Shown: positions 1 through 12,289 of the stretch, piece by piece
Numbering within the stretch: position 1 is the first letter of the stretch
Layout: each line of letters opens with the position of its first letter
NCBI GenBank assembly: GCA_950097015.1
Contig: CATNEN010000032.1
Coordinates: forward strand, 2,704,501-2,768,500
DNA length: 64,000 nt
Direction of reading: 5' to 3'
Origin: Macrostomum hystrix
Taxonomy: Eukaryota; Platyhelminthes; Macrostomidae
Notes under the pieces: model-generated
Seen by the model: the letters and a program-made list of their open reading frames with translations, nothing else
Databases searched by the model: none
Told to the model about the DNA's origin: nothing
Translations under genes and position numbers: made by a program

Positions 1-2579
1 AGTTTTGTATAAAGCCTGATGTTATTCAGTCTTAATTTGACCATATTTGCAGGCCAAGCTGCGAGTTGAAATTAGCAAACAATAGCTTGATGCACCAAAA
101 AGACCTCACAGTACTAATTTCTGCCGGATAATTAAGCAGGACAGGTGGTCATTGCGCATGCACAATGCGGCAGGGCTTAATAGACCTAAAATTATTATTT
201 TGAAGACAAAGAACCTTGTTTCTCTTAAGAGTTATGATATGTGGCGCTAAAGTGCCACAAAAGCGATAGATCACAGTTTAGTTTTTCTGCGAAACGTTTT
301 CCTGAGAATTGAAAATACACGCTTCTCGCATACATGAACATGAGACGGGGCCTTTTTATATTTTCTCGGTATAAAGTTGGATGCACTCGTTATAAAACTT
401 ATATCGTCAATCGAGAACATCTACATTTTTCGCGAGATAATCGAGAGAGGACTAAACTAATTAAATCCATACATCATATAACTTATAAATTTATCTGCAG
501 TAGACCACACCCCCTGTAATGAATTTGGAAAGACCGTTTTTGAACAGTCAGGAAAGCTAAAAATGCAATACATAAAAACATTTAAATGTAGACGAGAAAC
601 GAGAAAAAATGTACCATTGTGCTACAATCCAGACACAACCTTATTATGAAACCGTACCTCATTATGTCTTTCTATTCATCCAAGCTCTCAAATTTCCCTG
701 AAACATTAACTCAAAGTTAACCTTTTTGTCCAAACAGATTTCGTTAATTAATAATAGTCATTTGACACATTTCAAGTATTGGTAAAATAGAATATTGACA
801 AGAATTTTACAAAAAACGTTTAACTCCTCGCTTATGGTTTGTCTCTTTAGATGCCATGAAACATTTTAAATGCATTTTGTGTTCCCGTAAAAGAATAGAG
901 CCAAAGCGTTAACGTTTCGTAAGTAACGATCTTTTTCGAATTTAAAGTCAGCTTTGTGAAACTATTTTTATATATTTATTCTTACGCCAACTTTGTCAAG
1001 AATGCAATCTGTGTATTGAGTATTGAATCATTTTATGTCTCGCTATCTGTTCAACGAGTCTAGCTTGAACTCAAATGATACGTCTTGTTCTTCAATATGC
1101 AAATATTAAAATTACAAAAATGTGCAGTTAAACACGATGACTTCCCTACTTTTCTTTAGCTAACACTCTCGAATCTATAAGTATGACATTAGTTTGTGAC
1201 TAATATTTAGATTCTTTTAATTTGTAGCACTCATTTATAATCTTAGGAAGAGTATAATCTTTACTTATATGCAACAGTTTTACTATTACATATTATTGTA
1301 TTGGCTGTCTATCTTTATGTTCTTCATCTTCAATTTTAATTATTAGGCCTATTAAAGGCAGGCACTGTGCCAGGCAATTTACTTTTTGTCAATAATATCA
1401 TAGTTTATTGCATTTTTATATTGTGTCAGACTCCTCATACCAATGACCTTAAACTGAATGGTTTGAAGTTGGTATAACTTTATAAGGTTCAAATATAAGG
1501 TTGCAGAACCCTAATATTTGAATTCAATTGTGTGACAATGAAATTGCTGCAGAAATAGAGAAAGCACACTTTAAATAAGAATATCTCAAAAAGGCATTGA
1601 CTAATTTATGTGTCTGAGGTGTCCAAACAGGGACCTATGTCAAGCATTTGTAGCAGAGCAGCATCTGGTGAAATACTTGAGCCTTGCCATTAGTTGAGGC
1701 TGAATATTATTGTAGAGGCATCCACAAACCTATTGGGGCACACTTAAAATTTTTACAGCAAATCATTAGAGAAAGTTATCCCAAATTCTAAAAAACAGAC
1801 TCAAAGTGACATAAAATCTTGGCTCAATGTTTGTGTTTAAGTGTCAATTATTTAAATGACAGCTACTTAAATAAGATTGTGAATTTTTAACCTAGCTTCA
1901 AATTTTGGCAAGTAGCAAATATATACAGAGCTTATAGGCCTAGTCTACTTTATCGTTTTTTGGATTTTTTACCAATAGGTTATAAGCTTATTGTTTAGTC
2001 AAACAGTGTTAATAATTATGTTTATATCACTCAGTTGTAACTAAAATTTGCATTTAAAGCTACTAAAATAGACATATTGGTTGTGTGGTAGCATTGCAAT
2101 ATATATAGACTAAATACCTATATATACTTGCTATAACTAGCTAGGGCCCACTGGATGTACATTTAGCCTAAATTAGGCTAAAAACTAATTAAATATAATT
2201 GCTTTCTTAATTAAAAAATTAACAATATTACAATAATAGCTCAAATACTCAATGGAGAGATATACTACTTTTAAATAATTTATAAATGTAATTCACTTAG
2301 TTTTTTTCAGTTTTTGCACAATGGGTCTTCTAAAATAAGTTTTGTGAATTATACAAAACAGATAAAAATGTAAACATTGTTTAACATGTCGCAATCCTTG
2401 TAATCTGTAGCTAAATGATAATGTACAATGTACAATCCTCCATTTTTTATGTAATAGCTATATAGAATTAGATTTTTGCTTTCAAATTTCTGACTTACAA
2501 GCATGCTAATATTTCTACTATGAGTAGCAAGACTAGAAACAGCAGAATGTTTTCATTGCAAATCTTCAATCATTTTCAG
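1..2579. other. AT-rich spacer, no gene seen
   Basis: The stretch is AT-rich with frequent stops in all frames; the longest open frame is 61 codons and has no recognisable motif or coding-type composition. I see no tandem repeat, SINE or transposon end. The last bases (2570-2579) form a pyrimidine-rich AG acceptor just before the SAP130-like gene, so upstream non-coding exons or a promoter could lie here, but none can be shown. Confidence 0.6.
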
Positions 2580-5500
2580 CAGTATTACAATAGTGGCAAC
2601 TGCCACATCGATAACAGTGTTGACTGCCATGATTTTCCAAAAGACCTCAGTTAATAACCGTTACTATGCCAGCCCCAGTCCTGGGGGCGTGGCGCCTGCC
2701 AAGTCAGCGGAACCGCCAGCTGGTGCTGGTCCAGTTGGCCCGCCAGCCACTGGCCTGCCCAAGCTTCTGTCATTGACTACTCAGTCTTCGTCCAGCATTA
2801 TTTCTGTGGCCGGAGGTGGCGGCGGCGGGAGCGGCGGCAACAGCGGCGCAGACAGTCAGGCGGGCGTCAGCGGCGGTGTTCGGCCAGCCGATTACATGCA
2901 CATCTCCTCGGCTGCTGTTGCTGGCAAGCCGCCTCAAAATACCGAAGAGATATTGCAGTTTCGCATTAGACCGTCTGTTACTATGCCAGGTAGGTGAAAT
3001 CTGCTGTATTAGCAGTAGAACTACCAAGGGGGAATTCCCGCTGACAATTTTTTTGTGCTGCACCAGAACGGAGCAACGCAGGTACACGAAACTAAAAAAC
3101 ACGGGCAAACATTTTTTGCGCATCTTCTGAAGCAAAAAAGAATCAGACCGTCGAGATATTCAATGTTTCTGTCCGAAGGTTGGATTTGTTCCAAAAGAGC
3201 TTATTAATTTTATACTTCAAAATTGATCAGCATGTCACCGAATAGGCCTGCATCATCTCCGTCTTCGGTGGTCACCTACCTTTATCTAGACGGACTGCTG
3301 GACCTTCAAGGGCTACAACAGGCGGAACTAGGCCACTATGGACACCCTGACGCGAATTTCTCCTATTTCACTGATGAATATTGGGTGCAGCTCAACCTCA
3401 GGACCCCATCGCCTAGTCTGTTAACCAGTCAGTCACCACCCAACGCTTTAACATTCGGGCGCTGCCAAAAAATGTCGGGGGGATTTCGTATAAAAACGGG
3501 CGGCAAAATGGCTCGGTAGTTCTATTTTTAATCATTTTTAGCATTGTTTTTCAGACTCACTTAGTAGGTAACGAGACTTAATAGCAGACATTTCGAGAGA
3601 ATTTCAACTCCACATCCGATTTTCCTCCCACAGCTCCAGATCCGCTGACTCATCAGAGCCAGTCTGGCAAGTCAGCGACTTCAGCGGCCGCCGCAGCTGG
3701 CCACGGCGGACTCCGGCACGGACCGTCGATATTGCGCAAGCGTGGCAAAGAGCTGGCTCAGCAGGCCAACAATGCGGCTGCTGGCGGCTCTGCTGGACGA
3801 TCCGCAGCTCCGGGTGATCCGGCAGCCTGTGGAGGCCTGAACTGCAACAGCGGCGCCTCCGATGCCAGCCCCAGGAAGCGGGCTAGAAAGCAGCAATTGC
3901 AGCCGGACTCTGCTTCACAGTTGCTAGCTGCCGCCGCCGCCGCCGCCGCTGCTTCCTTTGGAACAGTCGAATCAGCGGCGACCCTATCGTTGACCAATCA
4001 GCACCATTCGGCTAGTCATCATCATCCGCAGCCGCCACCTGGCGATCCAGGCGGAGTTGTCGGCGGGGGCTGCAATGCGGTCTCTCCTGCCGGACATGCT
4101 AGCATCCGGCCTACCGCCTTGCGGCCTTCACTAACGCCTCCGCTGTCAGTTACTCCCTTAGCGACGCGGCATCTTCATCAGCATCATCCACCGCCTGTGT
4201 CAATGCAGCATCAGCACCAACACGCAGGCGCTATTCGCCTAATTAAAGAGGACCCATCCGAGCTAGTCGTGGCCGACACCGACTTGGCCCTGGGCTCCCA
4301 TGAGAATGTTGGCCCTGACTCGCCAACCTGCAGTCCGGAGGATGAGCAGTACAGACGCATGCTGCGGGTGCTGGAGGAGGAGCCTTACAGGCCGCAGGTA
4401 AGATTTCTAATCTACTAATTATCCCTAATCCCTAGGGTTTGCTTATCCCTAATCCACCGGGTTTTGCCTAGCCCTAATCCACTGGGTTTTGCCTATCCCT
4501 AATCCACTGGGTCTTGCCTAGCCCTAATCCACTGGGTTTGCCTATCCCTAATCCACTGGGTTTTGCCTATCCCTAATCCACAGGGTTTTGCCTATCCCTA
4601 ATCCACTGGGTTTTGCCTATCCCTAATCCACTGGGTTTGCCTATCCCTAATCTCCCTATTGTGCAGGTGTACAGCCGGCCCCGCGCCTGCCTCCTTTCGC
4701 CGGAGCAGTTGTGCCCGACTGCGCCAGAGCGTGGCAGGGCCCGACTCGGCCACTTTCTAAGGCCTGCCGACGTGCGCCGCGTCGAACCGGTGAAGCGCGC
4801 CGGCCCGATTGAACTGGGCCGATCGGCGCGCGGCCTCGCTAGTGGCCGGCGGGTCTGCGGTTTGGCCGACGGCCTCGACGATCTGCGACGATCGGAGGAG
4901 CGACTGGCGACTAGGCTGCTAGCGGTGTCCAGGTGAGACCTAAGGGGTTGAAGATCCGGCATCTCGGCTTAAATCTTAGCTTAAATATCCCCAAATAAGC
5001 ATCTCAAAATCCCAATCTTCAGAATGTCCCAAGCTTCACAATATCCCAAGCTTCACAATATCCCAAGCTTCACAATATTCCAATCTTCACAAGATACCAA
5101 TCTTCACAAACTCTCAAGTTTCACAAATCCCAAGATTCACATACCCTCAAGCTTCACAATATCAAAGCCTGACAGTCTTATATGCTCGACTCATCGTTGA
5201 AGTAAAATCATTTCTAACAGACGTCTAGCAACATCGGGCACCTCAGCGGCTGGCTGCGCTGCCGCCATCGCTCTGACTCCTGCTAGCTCGCCAGGCCTTG
5301 GTCCCAAGCTGCAGCAGTCAGCTCAGCCCAGTCGTGTCCTGGCGGAACTCCTGACTAGAACCCGGACTATGCTGCTAGACTTGCTGTCCTGCCACGCCCC
5401 TTCGGCTTTTGCTGCTATGCGAGCGGCTCTGGCAGCCGCTGCGGCAGCTTCGTCCTCTTCGTTAGCCGACGATGACGAACTAGTTCTTCATCCTCCGGCA

Positions 5501-5605
5501 GCAGCGTCTTCGGCCTTGGCGCTAAATTTAAATTCGACTTGTTCCAGTAGGAGACAGCGGCGAAGAACAACTTCCTTTGGGCTGGAGGCCAGCGATGCCA
5601 GTTAG
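2580..5605 (+). CDS. SAP130: SAP130-like Sin3A/HDAC corepressor subunit (4 exons)
   Basis: Exons: 2580-2989 (first ATG at 2629), 3634-4397, 4667-4932, 5221-5605. All junctions are GT..AG with matching phases, and the coding sum from 2629 is 1776 nt (591 aa plus stop). The protein is low-complexity (Ala, Gly, Pro, His runs) with short islands typical of SAP130: a PSILRKR motif followed by SPRKRARKQQLQ. The C-terminal exons then resemble the conserved SAP130 tail: HF.R..DVR, a Cys-Ala/Leu rich helix, a DLRR..ERLATRLL segment and a final helix with VLAELLTRTRTMLLDLL. SAP130 is a nuclear scaffold of the Sin3-HDAC complex, its C-terminus binding Sin3. This copy is shorter than the vertebrate protein (about 1050 aa), mainly at the N-terminus. 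An upstream exon is possible, because 2580 follows a TTTTCAG acceptor. Identification is by motif match only. Confidence 0.72.
2990..3633 (+). other. SAP130-like intron 1
   Basis: GTAGGT donor at 2990 and CAG acceptor ending 3633, phase 1 on both sides. The intron has no tandem repeat, unlike the next two. A short open frame at 3223-3519 has no recognisable motif and was not called. Confidence 0.75.
4420..4655 (+). repeat. 25-bp minisatellite filling SAP130-like intron 2
   Basis: About nine copies of a unit like CCCTAATCCACTGGGTTTTG plus CCTAT fill almost the whole intron between the donor at 4398 and the acceptor ending 4666. The CCCTAA motif recurs once per 25 bp, so this is not a telomeric array. 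Confidence 0.9.
4995..5165 (+). repeat. 17-bp minisatellite in SAP130-like intron 3
   Basis: Degenerate copies of a unit like TCCCAAGCTTCACAATA, roughly nine to ten, fill most of the 288-bp intron 4933-5220. The unit is unrelated to the one in the preceding intron. Confidence 0.85.
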
Positions 5606-6282
5606 CGCGTGAGTCCTCGCCTTTCCTCTGCAGATTACTCATAGTAGGTACACAATTTGAGCTTTACAGTTGCGACTTTCCTTTCAGATCCTAGGATAAT
5701 AAGCATCCTAGGCAACCGTCAGCTAATTGTGCTATCAGCAGTAGACCATCGTGCAGAAGCAGACTTCAAGAAAAATTTGTTATGTGCAAAAATGACCTGG
5801 CCTTACATGTGTAACTATTAAATATAACTATGCGCTATATGCATTATATTTGTTTGTTTGTTCCGATAAGTTCCACAGCAACCGTCCCTGATGATTTTCA
5901 TGGCACCCAACCCGCCCCACCACTCACGCATGTCAGTTAGTGCTTAATTTTGCTTAAAACACATCTTACTAATGTTTTGCTTTATGTGGAATCAATATTG
6001 CTGAACCTTATTTTGCTTTCTTCAAGCTTGTTCAATTTGTTTTTTGTTTCTTTTTTTGTTAGAAAATTAGTTATTTACACTTTTAAATTAGTATTTGCTA
6101 AAGATTTTTAACCTAAACTAGAATTTTATACCAAACAATTGGCTAGTTGTAAATTATTCTCGACTTGAATGCATAATCACTTGTTCGCTGCATCACAGTT
6201 TATATTATGTTGCTGTATTAACTTGATAATCATTGCTGCTTCTTGTCTGCTTTCCCTCGACAACAACTGGCGAATCATATCC
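5606..6282 (+). other. SAP130-like 3' flank
   Basis: AT-rich sequence after the TAG at 5603-5605. An ATTAAA at about 5817 is a plausible polyadenylation signal for the SAP130-like mRNA. No gene is seen. Confidence 0.4.
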
Positions 6283-6745
6283 CTATCCCATTACTCTCGC
6301 CTTATCCCATATCCCTGGCCCAAATTTCCTTCATTTCTCTCGCCCCATCACATTTCCCTCGCCCATCCCATATCCCTCGCCCTATCCTATATCCCTCGCC
6401 CTATCCTATATCCCTCGCCTATCCTATATCCCTCGCCCTATCCTATATCCCTCGCCCTATCCCATATCCCTCGCCCTATCCTATATCCCTCGCCCTATCC
6501 TATATCCCTCGCCCTATCCCATATCCCTCGCCCTATCCTATATCCCTCGCCCTATCCCATATCCCTCGCTCTATCCCATATCCCCCGCCCTATCCTATAT
6601 CCCTCGCCCTATCCCATATCCCTCGCCCTATCCTATATCCCTCGCCCTATCCCATATCCCTCGCCCTATCCCATATCCCTCGCCCTATCCTATATCCCTC
6701 GCCCTATCCCATATCCCTCGCCCTATCCTATATCCCTCGCCCCCG
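6283..6745 (+). repeat. 19-bp minisatellite (CCCTCGCCCTATCCTATAT)n
   Basis: About 24 copies of a 19-bp unit with variants (CCTAT/CCCAT, TATCC/CATCC). Because 19 is not a multiple of three, all three forward frames cycle through the same 19-residue peptide without a stop, giving three overlapping false open frames. Intergenic. Confidence 0.92.
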
Positions 6746-7869
6746 TCTCTTCAATAATTTAATAGTGATTATCAGCACTAATTTGAATTGCACTTGTCTA
6801 ATCAGGGACCGCCATGATTTCTATACCTCTTAGACAACAACGCTAGTGAGTGCTTGTCAAACACAATTCGATAGCCCTCTTGATCCTCACGATGGAATGG
6901 GGAGTTATCTAGATCTATGTTGCCGGACTATCTGGTACGGATATTTAATTTTGAATTGCATATATTCAGTCATTCGCAAGTCTCTTCTCCTATCTATTTA
7001 TCATAGAGGTGTTGGCAGTCTCTTAGTTATCTTTAGCTATGCTTCAAGCTAAAGTACATGCTCAATTCTAAGCTTATGATAGAAAAGCATTGTTCCAATG
7101 GCGACCCTATTTCTCTAACAAATCTACGTTAAAGTATTTAAAGTAACCTACGTGCTAGATGGTTTTAATAAATTTTATCCCATAATTTGTGCATATAATA
7201 GCAATGAAAATTCATTGATTCTGCATTAAAAATTCTGTAGAAGCAAAAACTCCCTGACTACCTGACTATTGAAAGGTGAACAATTTAATTTCTTGTCTCT
7301 TACCTATTGAACTGGAAATTTCTGAAATCCCAAAGTTTTAGAATTCATCCAATTTGAAATTCCTTAAATTGCATCAATTTTAGGCACTACTAACCTCATT
7401 TTCAGCCGAATTAATTGTCTGATCGCAAAATACACGAGGGCAGCTCATGTTAATTATGTTTGTTTTTTTGTATTTATTTTGTTCTCATCAGAGCCAAAAC
7501 ACTCAGCTATCCCATCTCATCAATAATATGCTTGCTGATTGACTTTGTAATGTTTTGTTCCTTCCGACCCAACACTCTTCTGTCTCCTGTCTGGCTATTT
7601 GGTTTTCTGTCTTGAATAATAAAAGCAAATAAAGTTATTTAAGCCTATCCGAACACCATGTAATTTCATTGTACATTGCGTTTGTCCTTTTAGCAAATTC
7701 ACATCCAACTGAAAACAATTTCACGAGCATTTGCTTTTTTGGACTCCATTTATTTTTTATCGCGAACTAAGTTTTAGCTGGAGCTTGTAGGATAAAAATA
7801 TTGATTGAACCGTTTGGTAGACATGGGGGATTTGTTACCTGCCAACCGTAGCTAATATTCACCATTTTT
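6746..7869. other. AT-rich spacer with AATAAA motifs
   Basis: No coding region is seen. Two AATAAA-type motifs occur at about 7617-7635 (AATAAAAGCAAATAAAG); they could end a long SAP130-like 3' UTR or be chance matches in AT-rich DNA. Confidence 0.35.
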
Positions 7870-7992
7870 ATGATGAGTTCCCCAACTATTGCAGCTCATC
7901 GAACTGTCAAACAAATGAGCTCTCTATGCCTGAACTTGGAGTATGAGCTGCAGATTATCGACCAGCTGATCGCTAATCTGAATGTTGAAAAG
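7870..7992 (+). CDS. Candidate first coding exon of the HEAT-like gene
   Basis: An open frame from ATG 7870 codes 41 residues of amphipathic helical character (MSSLCLNLEYEL, QIIDQLIANLNVEK) and ends at a strong donor, AAG|GTGAGT, in phase 0. The next phase-0 acceptor on this strand with coding-type sequence is at 12754, so this may be exon 1 of the large gene 12754-20043. The intervening intron would then be about 4.8 kb and would contain the 21-bp satellite and the opposite-strand lectin gene. The join is inference from splice phase and helical character; the exon could belong to another transcript. Confidence 0.4.
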
Positions 7993-8009
7993 GTGAGTTC
8001 GAAGTTTGA

Positions 8010-8850
8010 CTCACAATCCAGAATCCGGAACTACGAATCAAGAATCCGGGACTACAAATCCTGAATCTGGGAGTGGGACTACAAATCCAGAATCTGGGAC
8101 TACTTATCCTGAATCCCGGACTACTAATCCAGAATCTGGGACTACTTATCCTGAATCTGGGACTACTTATCCTGAATCTGGGACTACTAATCCAGAATCT
8201 GGAACTACAAATCCTGAATCTGGGACTACTTATCCTGAATCTGGGACTACTTATCCTGTATCCGGGACTACGAATCAAGAATCTGGGACTGCAAATCCAG
8301 AATCTGGGACTACTTATCCTGAATCCGGGACTACTAATCCAGAATCTGGGACTACTTATCCTGAATCCGGGACTACTAATCCAGAATCTGGAACTACAAA
8401 TCCTGAATCTGGGACTACTTATCCTGAATCTGGGACTACTTATCCTGTATCCGGGACTACGAATCAAGAATCTGGGACTGCAAATCCAGAATCTGGGACT
8501 ACTTATCCTGAATCCGGGACTACTAATCCAGAATCTGGGACTACAAATCCTGAATCTGGGACTACTTATCCTGAATCCGGGACTACTTATCCAGAATCTG
8601 GGACTACTTATCCTGAATCTGGGACTACTTATCCTGTATCCGGGACTACGAATCAAGAATCCGGGACTACAAATCCTGAATCTGGGACTACAAATCCTGA
8701 ATCTGGGACTACTTATCCTGAATCTGGGACTACTAATCCAGAATCCGGGACTACAAATCCTGAATCTGGGACTACAAATCCTGAATCTGGGACTACAAAT
8801 CCTGAATCCGGGACTACTAATCCTGAATCTGGGACTACTAATCCAGGGCT
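8010..8850 (+). repeat. 21-bp satellite, subfamily A
   Basis: About 40 copies of a unit like AATCTGGGACTACTAATCCTG, with TTATCC/AATCC and CTGAATC/CAGAATC variants arranged in recurring multi-unit blocks. The unit length is a multiple of three, so long open frames appear on both strands; they are repeat peptides, not genes. Confidence 0.93.
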
Positions 8851-11035
8851 ATTAATCCAGAATCCGTGGCTACTAATCCAGAATCCAGGGCTACTAATCC
8901 AGAATCCAGGCTACTAATCCAAAATCCATGGCTACTAATCCAGAATCCGTGGCTACTAATCCAGAATCCAAGGCTACTAATCCAGAATCCATGGCTACTT
9001 ATCCAGAATCCGTGGCTACTAATCCAGAATCCAGGGCTACTCTCAGAATCCAGGGCTACTAATCCAGAATCCGTTGCTACTTATCCAGAATCCATGGCTA
9101 CTAATCCAGAATCCAGGCTACTAATCCAGAATCCAGGCTACTAATCCAGAATCCAGGGCTACTAATCCAGAATCCATGGCTACTAATCCAGAATCCGTGG
9201 CTACTAATCCAGGATCCATGGCTACTTATCCCGAATCCATGGCTACTAATCCAGAATCCATGGCTACTAATTCAGAATCCGTGGCTACTAATCCAGAATC
9301 CGTGGCTACTAATCCAGAATCCAGGGCTACTAATCCAGAATCCGTGGCTACTTATCCAGAATCCGTGGCTACTAATCCAGAATCCGTGGCTACTAATCCA
9401 GAATCCGTGGCTACTAATCCAGAAATCAGGGCTACTAATCCAGAATCCATGGCTACTAATCCAGAATCCAGGGCTACTAATCCAGAATCCGTGGCTACTT
9501 ATCCAGAATCCATGGCTACTAATCCAGAATCCAGGGCTACTAATCCAGAATCCGTTGCTACTTATCCAGAATCCGTGGCTACTAATCCAGAATCCGTGGC
9601 TACTAATCCAGAATCCGTGGCTACTTATCCAGAATCCATGGCTACTAATCCAGAATCCAGGGCTACTAATCCAGAATCCGTGGCTACTTATCCAGAATCC
9701 GTGGCTACTAATCCAGAATCCATGGCTACTAATCCAGAATCCTTGGCTACTTATCCAGAATCCATGGCTACTAATCCAGAATCCAGGGCTACTAATCCAG
9801 AATCCGTGGCTACTTATCCAGAATCCATGGCTACTAATCCAGAATCCAGGGCTACTAATCCAGAATCCATGGCTACTAATCCAGAATCCATGGCTACTAA
9901 TCCAGAATCCAGGGCTACTAATCCAGAATCCGTGGCTACTTATCCAGAATCCGTGGCTACTAATCCCGAATCCATGGCTACTAATCCAAAATCCATGACT
10001 ACTAATCCAGAATCCGTGGCTACTAATCCAGAATCCGTGGCAAATTATCCAGAATCCATGGCTACTTATCCAGAATCCGTGGCTACTAATCCAGAATCCG
10101 TGGCAAATTATCCAGAATCCATGGCTACTTATCCAGAATCCGTGGCTACTAATCCAGAATCCGTGGCAAATTATCCAGAATCCATGGCTACTAATCCGAA
10201 ATCCGTGGCTACTAATCCAGAATCTAGGGCTACTAATCCAGAATCCAGGGCTACTAATCCAGAATCCATGGCTACTAATCCAGAATCCGTTGCTACTTAT
10301 CCAGAATCCGTGGCTACTAATCCAGAATCCATGGCTACTAATCCAGAATCCGTGGCTACTAATCCAGAATCCGTGGCTACTTATCCAGAATCCGTGGCTA
10401 CTAATCCAGAATCCAGGGCTACTAATCCAGAATCCGTGGCTACTTATCCAGAATCCGTGGCTACTAATCCAAAATCCATGACTACTAATCCAGAATCCGT
10501 GGCTACTAATCCAGAATCCGTGGCAAATTATCCAGAATCCATGGCTACTAATCCGAAATCCGTGGCTACTTATCCAGAATCCGTGGCTACTAATCCAAAA
10601 TCCATGACTACTAATCCAGAATCTAGGGCTACTAATCCAGAATCCAGGGCTACTAATCCAGAATCCAGGGCTACTAATCCAGAATCCGTTGCTACTTATC
10701 CAGAATCCATGGCTACTAATCCAGAATCCAGGGCTACTAATCCAGAATCCGTGGCTACTTATCCAGAATCCGTGGCTACTTATCCAGAATCCAGGGCTAC
10801 TAATCCAGAATCCAGGGCTACTAATCCAGAATCCGTGGCTACTTATCCAGAATCCGTGGCTACTAATCCAAAATCCATGACTACTAATCCAGAATCCGTG
10901 GCTACTAATCCAGAATCCGTGGCAAATTATCCAGAATCCATGGCTACTAATCCGAAATCCGTGGCTACTAATCCAGAATCCATGGCTACTAATCCGAAAT
11001 CCGTGGCTACTAATCCAGAATCTAGGACTCCCAGT
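8851..11035 (+). repeat. 21-bp satellite, subfamily B
   Basis: Roughly 100 copies of a unit like CTACTAATCCAGAATCCGTGG, with three alternating unit ends (CCGTGG, CCATGG, CCAGGG). A higher-order block containing GTGGCAAATTATCCAG recurs at about 10040, 10104, 10160, 10520 and 10920. The array starts where subfamily A ends and stops 40 bp before the lectin stop codon. Open frames of 624 codons on both strands are products of the 21-bp period. Confidence 0.93.
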
Positions 11036-11078
11036 CCAGTCGTATTGTAAGTCAGGCCTGGCATTTTTAGAATCCGGT

Positions 11079-11873
11079 TCAGAACACAGACTGGCACTCG
11101 CAGATGAATGGTACCGGGCTGTTGCAATTGAAATCATCGATTCCATTTTTGAAGCTGCTGTGAATCATCGTACAGGCCTGTCTTGGGAATCCACCGTCCG
11201 GCTGTCCTTGACTAGAATCCCAGACCACTTTGTTGATGCTGGTATTGCAGGTTAGCCACTTCCAGCCGTCAGATTTCAACGCAAATTTAGCAGTTTGATT
11301 TCCACCAAGCAGGAAATCGAGTGTAGAAGATTCTTTAGAAATCTGGCTACAGAGAAGCAGCAAGTAGTTAACTTCGTCTGCTTCGATTGTGTCCGATAGT
11401 TTAGTTAGTCCAGGGTTTGAGCTGCAGTCCTGATTCGCTGCGTCCCACATCAGTCGCCTGTCAGTCACTAGCTTGTATGAGGTGCCGTACCTGGTGTGCT
11501 GGTATCCAGGTGGACACAGACGACCCGGAGGCACTCCAGGCAGAGACCTCACGTACACAGTGACCTGATTGGTGCAGTTCGGCTCAGACTGCACTCGGTG
11601 ACTGCACGCATCGAACAGGAACAGCTTGCACTCACAGGAGCTGCTTGACAGCAGCCTGAAGGCCTGGCAGTTGGCGGTGGCGGCGCATCGAATGCTGCAG
11701 TCCAGCGGTGTACACAGACCCCGGATATTGTTGATGAAGCTGGAGTTCACGCAGTCTGCACCGGTTGTCTTGTGGAATCTGACCGCGCTGTTCGATTGGC
11801 AAAACTGTGCTAGTGTGAATGTAGACACTAGCCACAGAGTCCTTAGCAACAGTGCCAGAGTGTCAGTTCTCAT
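11079..11873 (-). CDS. Secreted PAN/Apple-like + C-type lectin domain protein
   Basis: A single-exon frame of 264 aa with ATG at 11873. A hydrophobic leader (about residues 6-24, ALLLRTLWLVSTFTLA) indicates secretion. Residues about 35-110 are Cys-rich (C..LDCSIRCA..ANCQAF....CECKLF) and look like a PAN/Apple-type module. Residues about 118-262 are a C-type-lectin-like domain: CPPGYQ start, WKW core, a QPDGG motif and a closing FNC...PFICEC. In this family QPD usually goes with galactose-type Ca2+-dependent binding; the canonical WND is replaced by DDFNC, so Ca2+ binding is uncertain. The gene lies between two minisatellites, possibly inside an intron of the plus-strand HEAT-like gene. The likely role is extracellular carbohydrate or pattern recognition; the ligand is unknown. 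Confidence 0.78.
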   Translation of the reverse strand: MRTDTLALLLRTLWLVSTFTLAQFCQSNSAVRFHKTTGADCVNSSFINNIRGLCTPLDCSIRCAATANCQAFRLLSSSSCECKLFLFDACSHRVQSEPNCTNQVTVYVRSLPGVPPGRLCPPGYQHTRYGTSYKLVTDRRLMWDAANQDCSSNPGLTKLSDTIEADEVNYLLLLCSQISKESSTLDFLLGGNQTAKFALKSDGWKWLTCNTSINKVVWDSSQGQPDGGFPRQACTMIHSSFKNGIDDFNCNSPVPFICECQSVF

Positions 11874-12289
11874 GTCAGCTATTAGGGAATGATAGAATTT
11901 CGTGAGGATGGTTTAATCAGAAGTCATTTTATAGATACGTGTAATGATTGGCACGTGTTTATTGAAGTTTAGAAAGAATTTTTCCCTTCGCTTATCAACG
12001 GAAATGCATATTTATGCTGTGCCATTACTCTTATTTGGCAATAAGTGCTGCAGTAATTGGTGAAAAATGCACCTAACACTTGGCCGGAACACCTGGTGAC
12101 ACTGCTAATGTGTTTGCCCCATTAATAGTTTTAAATTCAAATTTAAGTAATTGCCAAATGTGTCGGTTATAATAGAGTAGTTTCAAGTCTGTACAGAATT
12201 TTTCGAGAAATTGACAGATATATAAAAAATCCCCATATCTATAGTGTGATAATAATTCCGAAAACTCAAATCCCGAGTGGGATAGGAAA
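11874..12289. other. Upstream flank of lectin gene
   Basis: AT-rich sequence that should hold the minus-strand promoter and 5' UTR of the lectin gene. No TATA box is clear, and no other gene is seen. Confidence 0.4.

Noticed and set aside
6169-6833. Three plus-strand frames of 174-197 codons (SLALSYIPRPI type)
   Set aside because: 19-bp repeat cycles through all three frames giving the same peptide.
9176-11146. Open frames of 624 codons on both strands (repeated ATNPESV and ISSHGFW peptides)
   Set aside because: They arise because the 21-bp satellite unit is a multiple of three and has no stop in those frames. No start context, no unique sequence, and both strands are open at once.
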